Shown here: piece by piece, positions 1 to 5,567 of the stretch
Layout of the letters: each line of letters starts with the position of its first letter
Numbering within the stretch: the stretch's first letter is position 1
DNA from: an uncultured Peptococcaceae bacterium
GTDB taxonomy: Bacteria; Bacillota; Dehalobacteriia; UBA7702
DNA: 8,239 nt
Assembly (NCBI GenBank): GCA_937919295.1
Contig: CALFRX010000322.1
Location: 1-8,239 of the forward strand
Direction of reading: 5' to 3'
Position numbers and translations under genes: made by a program
The notes under the pieces: model-generated
Database searches by the model: none
The model's input: only the letters and a program-made list of their open reading frames with translations
What the model was told of the DNA's origin: nothing

Positions 1-52
1 GCGCTCCCCTTCCCGCCCTTCCCCTGAGAAAGTTTGGCTTTATTGACAGTCT

Positions 53-85
53 GAGCCGTTCAGTAAAACTGAACGGCTCTTTCTT
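53..85 (+). terminator. Intrinsic terminator of an upstream plus-strand gene
   Basis: A perfect 11-base-pair inverted repeat (GAGCCGTTCAG at 53-63, CTGAACGGCTC at 69-79) encloses a TAAAA loop and is followed on the plus strand by TTTCTTAT. The T-run lies only on the plus-strand side. Read from the minus strand, the stem is followed by AGACTGTCAATAAAG, which is not a U-tract. It therefore probably terminates a plus-strand gene whose end lies at or left of the window edge; short open frames close at 25-27 and 44-46, too little to identify. It could still act as a weaker 3' end or stability hairpin for the minus-strand gene ending at 122. Confidence 0.75.
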
Positions 86-121
86 ATACTTAATACTCAT
101 ACCTTATTTTTGATTTTACGG

Positions 122-2245
122 TTATTTTTCGCTTTCCGCTGTTCCTTCGGCGGCGGCTTCAAATTCTCTGTAGGTGAAAGTCAATTCATTGGTGGAACTG
201 AGGGGCTTTTTGTTCTTGCCGGACTGTTTCACGCAGATCACATCGCCGTCTTTGATTTTCGCGTCGCGGACCACGATCATATTTGGATTGAAGTAGGAGG
301 TTGTCACCATTTCTTCGTTGATGTAAACGTCGCCGGCTCCCGTGAGGTTGTTGCCGAAAACGTAAAGGTCGTCGTTGACGAGGATCGCGTCGGAAATGGT
401 GATTTCATCGACGCCCATCTTTAGTATTTTCGGTTTATAAGGATTGATGCTGTCGTGGGAGTAATTTTCACCGTAGAGCATATCGTATTCCAGCATTTCC
501 ATGCCGCTGCTGTAGAGAGCGCGATCGCCGTCCAGGGACGCCTGTTGATACCTGGTCATGATGCCCTCGTGGATGCCGAGGAGGTTTAAGACATAGCTGC
601 TCAGTTCGTAGGAAGTGAGATCCCGATCCTCCCCGTTGAGGCCAAAGTTGCTCCAAATGGCGTATTGGGTCTGGAATATATTGTTGTTTGCTAGATCGTC
701 GGCGCTGAAATCAAGGCCCGGCAGATGGTCTCCGTAGAGCACGAGGACAGTGTCTTCATCGTAATCCGCCAAGGTGGCGGTGAGGTCGCCGATGAACTGA
801 TCCATTTCGTAAAACTGGTTGACAAGGTAGGACACACCGGCGATTCTGTCTTCGCTGGCATCGCCATAGACATAGACGCTATAATCTTCGTTGCCCGTAA
901 ATTCCGTGGGGTATTTGCCGTGGCCCTGTACGGAAACGGTAAATACGAAATCTTTGTTTTCCGTGGCTTCAAGGGATTTAAGGATCTCTTTGGTCAGGAC
1001 TTTATCTTTGACCCAGCTTGTGGGAGTATACTCTAAGTCGGTCATGTATTCTTTGGAAATAAAGGTGGAAAAACCGAGCTGGGGGTAGACTTCGTCCCTG
1101 CCGTAGAATGTCGCCCGGTTATTATGGATTGCCGTGGCAGCGTAGCCCAGTTGTTCCAGGTTATAGGCGATGCTCTCGCAGGTTCTATCCAGCAGTACGG
1201 TTTTATAAGGATATTCCCCGGCGCCAAAATATTTTAAACTCATACCGGTCAATACTTCAAATTCCGTATTGGCGGTTCCGGCGCTGACCGTCGGTACGGT
1301 AAGATAACCGGAAATGCAGTCTTCTTTGATCTGATCGAAATGAGGTACGGGGTTTCTGGAATAATAGAGTCCTAAAAGTTCGTTGGGATCAAAGAAGGAT
1401 TCCAACTGAACGAAGATGATATTGGGTGTTTGTTGTTCTGTGGTATCTGCGGCGATTGCCGCGTTGGCGGTTTCATTGATCGTGTCTATGGTTTCTTCAC
1501 TGTAATCATCGGGCTTACCAATGCCGCGGTCGATAAAACTATTGGAAAGACAGTAGGCGAAACCGAAGTTTTTATAAGCGTCGGCCAAGTTGCCGAAGCG
1601 GGAAGTCAGCAGTTGTGTCTGAATGGCGGTATTTGTCGCCACGGCGACAATGATCACCATCACGATGACCACGGCGAGGGTTTTGATATAGCGTACCTCT
1701 CTGTTGATCTTCGGTGCTTTTACGCCGATGAAGATGATGAGCGCCAAAATCAACAAGGCCAAAACGGAAATCAGGATGATTTGTGTCTTGGAAAGGTAGA
1801 TATTGATGATGCTCAGGGCATAGGTGACCATGGTCAGGTCGATGGCGGAGAAAGGCGTGGTGCGGAAGCCCAGGAGTACGCAGTTGGCGACGGCGCTTAA
1901 AAACCAAATGAGGGAAATGAGGGAGCTGACAAAGATGCGCCGTTTGAAAAGAAGTGATATGGACAGCGTCATCAGGATAATCAATACATTATAGAGGAAT
2001 AGCACAGGGCTTTGCAGTAAATAAACGGCGCCCCCGAGTAAGCTGCGCCGACCGAGACATTCCATAATAAAATTGAGTAAAAAAGCCCAAATCATGTAAA
2101 AGATCAGTGGATGCACCAGGTAAAAATCAAATAGTTTCCGGTTGAACTTGTTGATTTTCACGAAACGCTCCTTTTTCTCTTTTTTATCTGGTCTTTCTTT
2201 TTTTATTCTGTTAAATATGCGTAAATTCTGTAGCTTCTCTTTCAT
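122..2245 (-). CDS. LTA synthase family protein (membrane phosphoglycerol transferase, sulfatase fold)
   Basis: This 707-aa protein resembles lipoteichoic acid synthase. Family members move glycerol phosphate from phosphatidylglycerol onto an envelope polymer outside the membrane. The Lys/Arg-rich N terminus (1-46) should be cytoplasmic. Hydrophobic segments follow near 47-63, 76-99, 104-126, 135-150, 155-174 and 188-206, then a linker and the extracellular sulfatase-fold domain (about 273-560). Visible family motifs are PNIIFVQLESF (274-284, metal ligand E282), AGTANTEFE (322-330, likely nucleophile T324), the YGRDEVYP segment (R383), SVQGHGKY (H442) and LYGDHLPG (metal ligands D506, H507). 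These match the S. aureus LtaS catalytic set as I remember it, with Tyr381 where LtaS has Trp. Residues 605-692 form an extra C-terminal domain. The ATG has only a weak A/G-rich Shine-Dalgarno, but no better start precedes the first membrane segment. The exact polymer product cannot be told from sequence, so no symbol is given. Confidence 0.9.
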   Translation of the reverse strand: MKEKLQNLRIFNRIKKERPDKKEKKERFVKINKFNRKLFDFYLVHPLIFYMIWAFLLNFIMECLGRRSLLGGAVYLLQSPVLFLYNVLIILMTLSISLLFKRRIFVSSLISLIWFLSAVANCVLLGFRTTPFSAIDLTMVTYALSIINIYLSKTQIILISVLALLILALIIFIGVKAPKINREVRYIKTLAVVIVMVIIVAVATNTAIQTQLLTSRFGNLADAYKNFGFAYCLSNSFIDRGIGKPDDYSEETIDTINETANAAIAADTTEQQTPNIIFVQLESFFDPNELLGLYYSRNPVPHFDQIKEDCISGYLTVPTVSAGTANTEFEVLTGMSLKYFGAGEYPYKTVLLDRTCESIAYNLEQLGYAATAIHNNRATFYGRDEVYPQLGFSTFISKEYMTDLEYTPTSWVKDKVLTKEILKSLEATENKDFVFTVSVQGHGKYPTEFTGNEDYSVYVYGDASEDRIAGVSYLVNQFYEMDQFIGDLTATLADYDEDTVLVLYGDHLPGLDFSADDLANNNIFQTQYAIWSNFGLNGEDRDLTSYELSSYVLNLLGIHEGIMTRYQQASLDGDRALYSSGMEMLEYDMLYGENYSHDSINPYKPKILKMGVDEITISDAILVNDDLYVFGNNLTGAGDVYINEEMVTTSYFNPNMIVVRDAKIKDGDVICVKQSGKNKKPLSSTNELTFTYREFEAAAEGTAESEK

Positions 2246-2267
2246 GATGATTCGCTTTACTTTCTAA

Positions 2268-2281
2268 GGGGATACCCCCCC
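2268..2281 (-). other. G-tract hairpin in the leader of the LTA-synthase-like gene
   Basis: In the minus-strand transcript the sequence reads seven G, then UAU, then CCCC. It can form a four-pair GGGG/CCCC hairpin with a three-base loop about 23-36 bases before the ATG. It lies between the predicted promoter and the start codon. The pairing is seen in the sequence; any regulatory role is inference. Confidence 0.35.
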
Positions 2282-2304
2282 AAATCTCAAAATAAACCAA
2301 CGTT

Positions 2305-2333
2305 AATATAGCATAAAGTAGTGTGTTTTACAA
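2305..2333 (-). promoter_or_regulatory. Sigma-A-type promoter for the LTA-synthase-like gene
   Basis: On the minus strand TTGTAA (2328-2333) is followed by a 17-base spacer and TATATT (2305-2310). The -10 is preceded by TGc, an extended -10. Transcription would start near 2298 and leave a leader of about 50 bases before the ATG at 2245. It is divergent from the promoter at 2371-2399. Confidence 0.6.
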
Positions 2334-2370
2334 GGAAATTTGCGTATCTTTTTATTGAAATTGAGTTTTT

Positions 2371-2399
2371 TTTACATACAAAATATGTTAAAATATAAG
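2371..2399 (+). promoter_or_regulatory. Sigma-A-type promoter for the 212-aa protein gene
   Basis: TTTACA (2371-2376), a 17-base spacer and TATAAG (2394-2399) lie in a strongly AT-rich stretch 34 bases before the ATG at 2434. A second overlapping pair with the same spacing, TTGAGT (2361-2366) and TATGTT (2384-2389), is a weaker alternative. Either gives a short leader that carries the Shine-Dalgarno AAGGAG at 2418-2423. Confidence 0.6.
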
Positions 2400-2433
2400 A
2401 AAATGCAGAGAAAGGCGAAGGAGTCAAGATACG

Positions 2434-3072
2434 ATGGATCAGGAAAAAGAACAAGTCATTGCGTGGCTCAAGGTGTTTGCGAATTTCAGAAACGGTGTCG
2501 CGCTGACGGAGATCATTAAAATGGAGGAATCCTTCATCAAAGAGCCCCACTGGCTCTCTCCCCTTCATGGAGAGGAATACCGTTTTTATCACAGCTTTGA
2601 ACTGGCGGGAATCTGTCGGGGGGAGGAGTTTCCTTTTACCGACGAGGGGCCTTTGTGGGACGGTATCTGTAAAGACGACGCCTCCCGAAAATTTCTCTTC
2701 GTGATGGCCCAGGACACCCCCGAAGCCTTAAAAGGGGATTGCGGCGATATCCCGGAACGGGAAAAAGCAGCCGTTGCCAATGTATTTAAGATGCTTCATT
2801 TAGAGGCAGACGGCGACCTTGACGCCTGGTACCACGAATACTATCCCGCTGCCCGGGCGCTGGCCTTTGTCACCATGCTCAGCAACCCCTTCGGCAACTG
2901 TATGGAAAAGGGGTTTCGCGGGGAACTGATCTTTATGAATATTATCGATAATTATTTGGGTGTTAAGACAACTCAAGAGCAATGGGATGTTTTTTACAAA
3001 GAAATGATCGCCAAGATGTTCGGTGCAAGAGGGTTGCCCTATGTTGTTTTTAGCGTTGATTTAAAGGTCTGA
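2434..3072 (+). CDS. Uncharacterised 212-aa soluble protein
   Basis: I do not recognise this protein. It looks like a real gene: it has a plausible promoter, an AAGGAG ribosome binding site ten bases before the ATG, and a strong terminator after its TGA. No signal peptide or membrane segment is visible, so a cytoplasmic location is inferred. The chain is acidic and rich in aromatic residues, with four cysteines (61, 79, 103, 156) that do not form a CxxC metal motif. Likely helical stretches are 1-35 (a charged N terminus with EIIKMEESF) and 106-125. A Tyr-rich segment, WYHEYYPAARALAF, spans 132-145, and a possible helix WDVFYKEMIAKMF spans 184-196. The C-terminal end (LPYVVFSVDL, 201-210) looks like a beta strand. 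It is transcribed alone: divergent from the LTA-synthase-like gene and convergent with upp, so context gives no functional hint. Confidence 0.8.
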   Translation: MDQEKEQVIAWLKVFANFRNGVALTEIIKMEESFIKEPHWLSPLHGEEYRFYHSFELAGICRGEEFPFTDEGPLWDGICKDDASRKFLFVMAQDTPEALKGDCGDIPEREKAAVANVFKMLHLEADGDLDAWYHEYYPAARALAFVTMLSNPFGNCMEKGFRGELIFMNIIDNYLGVKTTQEQWDVFYKEMIAKMFGARGLPYVVFSVDLKV

Positions 3073-3099
3073 TCTGTTTTTGATGTCGCCGTCCATGGC

Positions 3100-3147
3100 G
3101 TAAAAAATAAATCCCCGTTTTCCGTTACAGGAAAGCGGGGATTTTTA
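3100..3147. terminator. Bidirectional intrinsic terminator between the 212-aa gene and upp
   Basis: A 15-pair inverted repeat, with one G:T pair, has arms at 3109-3123 (AAATCCCCGTTTTCC) and 3130-3144 (GGAAAGCGGGGATTT) and a six-base loop. On the plus strand it runs into TTTTTA. On the minus strand it runs into TTATTTTTTA. It can therefore end both the plus-strand gene stopping at 3072 and the uraA-upp transcript stopping at 3159. Confidence 0.9.
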
Positions 3148-3158
3148 TAACTTTCGGC

Positions 3159-3788
3159 TTAAAGCGTACCGAAAATACGGTCACCGGCATCGCCGAGACC
3201 CGGCAGAATGTAGCCTTTTTCGTTGAGGCTTTCATCAAGGGCGCCGCAATATATCTTGACATCGGGATGGGCTTCCCGCATTTTTTTGAGCCCTTCGGGG
3301 GCGGCGATGATACACATCAGTTTGATGCTTTTTGCGCCTCTTTGTTTAAGGAAGCTGATGGCCGCCGCGCCGCTGCCGCCGGTGGCCAGCATCGGATCAA
3401 CGACAATCACTTCCCTGCTTGCGATATCTGACGGTACTTTACAGTAATACTCTACCGGCTGAAGGGTTTCATGGTCCCGGTAAAGGCCGATGTGTCCGAC
3501 TTTGGCAGAGGGAATCAGGCTCAAAACGCCGTCCACCATGCCGAGACCGGCTCTTAAGATCGGTATGATGGCGACCTTCTGGCAGAGTACCTTTTGGGTG
3601 GTGGTCATCAAAGGGGTGGTAATCTCCGTGTCCATTAGGGAGAGGTTTTTTGTCGCTTCATATCCCATGAGCAAGGCGATTTCATAAACCAGCTGACGGA
3701 AATCTTTGGTATTGGTGTTTTTATCACGCAGCATGGTGATTTTGTGGGTGATCAGGGGGTGATCCATAATATGTACGTTGTTCTGCAT
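3159..3788 (-). CDS. upp: Uracil phosphoribosyltransferase
   Basis: Upp makes UMP from uracil and 5-phosphoribosyl-1-pyrophosphate in the cytoplasm, the key step of uracil salvage. The 209-aa length is the usual one for bacterial Upp. Visible family features are the N-terminal HPLITHKITMLRD (10-22), the ILRAGLGM segment (77-84), the PRPP-binding motif VDPMLATGGS (130-139), and the C-terminal uracil-binding YILPGLGDAGDR (193-204). The chain ends FGTL, as is typical. The ATG is supported by GGAGG at 3797-3801, eight bases upstream and inside the last codons of uraA. Only three bases separate the two genes, so they should be co-transcribed and probably translationally coupled. Transcription ends at the shared hairpin near 3109-3144. 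Nothing is missing or unusual. Confidence 0.97.
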   Translation of the reverse strand: MQNNVHIMDHPLITHKITMLRDKNTNTKDFRQLVYEIALLMGYEATKNLSLMDTEITTPLMTTTQKVLCQKVAIIPILRAGLGMVDGVLSLIPSAKVGHIGLYRDHETLQPVEYYCKVPSDIASREVIVVDPMLATGGSGAAAISFLKQRGAKSIKLMCIIAAPEGLKKMREAHPDVKIYCGALDESLNEKGYILPGLGDAGDRIFGTL

Positions 3789-3791
3789 TGC

Positions 3792-5090
3792 TTATGCCTC
3801 CGTTTCTTCCACGGTTTTTGGGTTGTCGTCAATTTTTTCCAGCCGTTGTGGTAAAATTAGGTTGAGCAGAATGCCGATGATCACCGCGAGGAAGAGTCCG
3901 GAAATGGTCACATTCACATTTCCGATATTGATGGCGAGGCCCCCCGCAACGCTGAAGCCGGTACCGATGCTTAGTATCAAGGCGACAATGATCAGATTTC
4001 TGGAATGGGTGAAGTCAAGTTTGGCTTCGGCCAGGGTACGAATACCGATGGCGGAGATCATCCCAAACAGGATGAATTCTACGCCGCCCCGCACCGGGGT
4101 GGGAATGGTCTGTAAAACGGCGCCGAATTTTCCGAAGATCCCGAGGATCACGGCGCAAACAGCGGCAATGCGGAGAAGTTTGGGATTGTAGTTTTTGGTG
4201 GTGGCGAGAACGCCGGTGTTTTCCGAATAGGTGGTATTGGCGGGACCGCCGATGAAGCCTGCGAACATGGTAGCGAGACCGTCCCCTAAGAGGGTGCGGT
4301 GGAGTCCCGGATCTTTAAAGAAGTCTTTCCCTACCACCGCGCCGTTGGTGGTGATATCGCCGATATGTTCCATACAGGTTACCAAGGCGATGGGAGCGAT
4401 GGCTAAGATGGCGACGATGTCAAATTTCGGCAGCGTAAAGAAACCTTCCGTATGATAAGGGATGTTGATCCAATGGGCCGTACCAATGGCGGAATAATCC
4501 ATGGTGATGACGTTGGTTAGATCCAAAACGACACAGAAAAGGTAGCCGACGCCGAGACCGATCAGGATCGGCACGAGTTTAAAGAAACCTTTCGCAAAGA
4601 TCGTGCAGGTGATGACGATGATCATTGTAAACAGCGCGATGCCCAAACTTAAAAGAGCGCTACCGGTGAGCATGGTATTGGTTGCGTCGCTGACGCCGAC
4701 GCTGACCAGGGATAAACCGATGACCACAATGACGGGACCGGTGACCACCGGGGGGAAGATTTTTTTAATGCGGTCGGGTCCGGCAAGGTAGGCGGCGAGG
4801 GCAATGATTGAATAAATGAGACCGGCGAAAATAATGCCGCCTTGGGCGTATTCGATTCCGTAGGATCCGACAATGGCCGCGATTGCCCCCAAATAGGCAA
4901 AAGAAGAGCCTTGGAATACCGGAACTTTAAACTTCGTACACAGATGAAAAATCAATGTACCGATACCGGCGGAAACCAAGGCTGTCGAGGGGTTTAATCC
5001 GGTGAGCAATGGCACCAGGATTGTGGCTCCGAACATCGCAAATAGGTGTTGGACGCCTAGGGCCATATCCTTGCCCGTGAGTTTTTCCAT
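3792..5090 (-). CDS. uraA: Uracil permease (nucleobase:cation symporter-2 family)
   Basis: UraA is an inner-membrane proton-coupled uracil importer (UraA/PyrP group of the NCS2 family), and its substrate is used directly by Upp. With the ATG at 5088-5090 the protein has 432 aa, close to family length. It is almost wholly hydrophobic, as expected for the 14-helix fold. Visible motifs are FQGSSFAYLGAI (59-70), the substrate-region EHIGD (E241-D245) and GGPANTTYSENTGV (281-294, E290). E241 and E290 fall at the same numbers as the uracil/proton residues of E. coli UraA, while D245 stands where E. coli has H245. The tail (418-432) is short and acidic. The start is set by GGAGG at 5100-5104. An in-frame TTG 84 bases upstream is rejected because it is itself the promoter's -35 hexamer. 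The gene is first in an operon with upp. A xanthine transporter is less likely given the motifs and the upp partner. Confidence 0.95.
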   Translation of the reverse strand: MEKLTGKDMALGVQHLFAMFGATILVPLLTGLNPSTALVSAGIGTLIFHLCTKFKVPVFQGSSFAYLGAIAAIVGSYGIEYAQGGIIFAGLIYSIIALAAYLAGPDRIKKIFPPVVTGPVIVVIGLSLVSVGVSDATNTMLTGSALLSLGIALFTMIIVITCTIFAKGFFKLVPILIGLGVGYLFCVVLDLTNVITMDYSAIGTAHWINIPYHTEGFFTLPKFDIVAILAIAPIALVTCMEHIGDITTNGAVVGKDFFKDPGLHRTLLGDGLATMFAGFIGGPANTTYSENTGVLATTKNYNPKLLRIAAVCAVILGIFGKFGAVLQTIPTPVRGGVEFILFGMISAIGIRTLAEAKLDFTHSRNLIIVALILSIGTGFSVAGGLAINIGNVNVTISGLFLAVIIGILLNLILPQRLEKIDDNPKTVEETEA

Positions 5091-5099
5091 GACTGTTTT

Positions 5100-5104
5100 C
5101 CTCC
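5100..5104 (-). promoter_or_regulatory. Ribosome binding site fixing the uraA start
   Basis: On the minus strand GGAGG is followed by nine bases and ATG at 5090. It gives a normally spaced start for the conserved MEKLTGKDMALG N terminus and rules against longer in-frame starts, which lack a Shine-Dalgarno. Confidence 0.9.
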
Positions 5105-5145
5105 AAAAATACTCTTTTTTACGTGAATAAACACGATTCTTAAAA

Positions 5146-5174
5146 AGTCTACTACATCTCTTATTCTTTGTCAA
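5146..5174 (-). promoter_or_regulatory. Sigma-A-type promoter of the uraA-upp operon
   Basis: On the minus strand a consensus TTGACA (5169-5174), a 17-base spacer and TAGACT (5146-5151) precede a predicted start site near 5139. The leader of about 50 bases holds only a small CGTG/CACG hairpin (5122-5135). No PyrR-binding loop, antiterminator/terminator pair or riboswitch is apparent, so control, if any, is likely at initiation. Confidence 0.7.
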
Positions 5175-5418
5175 TCAACGAAGCGGGCGGCAAAAAATAA
5201 TTATGTCTACATTTATATATGCCATTTTAAAATGATCACGTTTGTGTTTTTGCAAGGGATGAACCAGGAGAAATCATAAAAAAGAAGGCACTTAACCGAA
5301 GCATTCTGCCCCTTCATATATATTAATTTATGTTTATAAAAACGGAAATTAAAATATTGTGTTTCGTTTATTATTTTGCCCGAAAAGCGGATTAACCGTA
5401 TGAAAAAATTGAAATTTC

Positions 5419-5447
5419 TTGCTTTTTAATTTTTTCAGGGCTATACT
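5419..5447 (+). promoter_or_regulatory. Probable promoter of the ech operon
   Basis: TTGCTT (5419-5424), a 17-base spacer and TATACT (5442-5447) form the best sigma-A-like pair upstream of echA. They imply a start near 5454 and a leader of about 110 bases. The AT-rich surroundings offer weaker alternatives, so the choice is tentative. No sigma-54 site with correct GG-GC spacing was found. Confidence 0.45.
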
Positions 5448-5555
5448 TAGAGCGTATTAAAATGAATCTCTTTGCTTTAGGGAAAATCCTCAGTTTTTAT
5501 TTGTATATGTTTTTATTTTCTTAAAGCTTAGGTAGATTCAAAAAAACCAAAAGAA

Positions 5556-5561
5556 GAGGGG
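5556..5561 (+). promoter_or_regulatory. Ribosome binding site favouring a TTG start for echA
   Basis: GAGGGG at 5556-5561 ends six bases before the in-frame TTG at 5568. The first in-frame ATG (5577) would be 15 bases away, too far for usual initiation. TTG is therefore the better start, adding three residues. Confidence 0.65.
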
Positions 5562-5567
5562 ATTGAA

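Larger units (their letters stand above)
5175..5567. other. AT-rich divergent intergenic region between uraA and echA
   Basis: No convincing gene is present in the 477 bases between the uraA ATG and the echA TTG. The part beyond the uraA promoter is markedly AT-rich. It holds a 12-base perfect palindrome CATTTTAAAATG (5223-5234), an AGGAG followed by a 17-codon frame that starts with ATA (5276-5326), a likely echA promoter (5419-5447), and a 20-codon hydrophobic frame (5462-5524) with no Shine-Dalgarno. No terminator-type hairpin with a T-run was found. Confidence 0.6.

Noticed and set aside
1430..1900. A 156-codon plus-strand open frame opposite the LTA-synthase-like gene
   Set aside because: It is antisense to a well-supported gene, has no Shine-Dalgarno or promoter, and its Asp/Gly/His-rich composition is typical of a shadow frame. 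The same applies to the plus-strand frame at 110-424.
3778..4191. Plus-strand frame opposite the end of uraA
   Set aside because: It is antisense to the clear uraA coding sequence, and its Arg/Pro/Met-rich composition reflects the reverse complement of membrane-helix codons.
5105..5145. PyrR attenuator or UTP-sensitive reiterative start in the uraA leader
   Set aside because: The T-run directly after the -10 lies upstream of the likely start site rather than at it. The short leader shows only a four-pair hairpin with no terminator or PyrR-type loop.
5091..5174. A 28-residue N-terminal extension of uraA starting from TTG
   Set aside because: The TTG is part of the -35 hexamer TTGACA, the extension is not membrane-like, and the ATG at 5090 has a strong GGAGG.
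5287..5314. Sigma-54-type site (GGCAC...AAGC) upstream of echA
   Set aside because: The GG and GC elements are spaced two bases too far apart for a -24/-12 promoter, and the TTGC half is missing.
5385..5395. CCG/CGG mini inverted repeat as a terminator
   Set aside because: It has only three base pairs and no T-run after it, so it is expected by chance.
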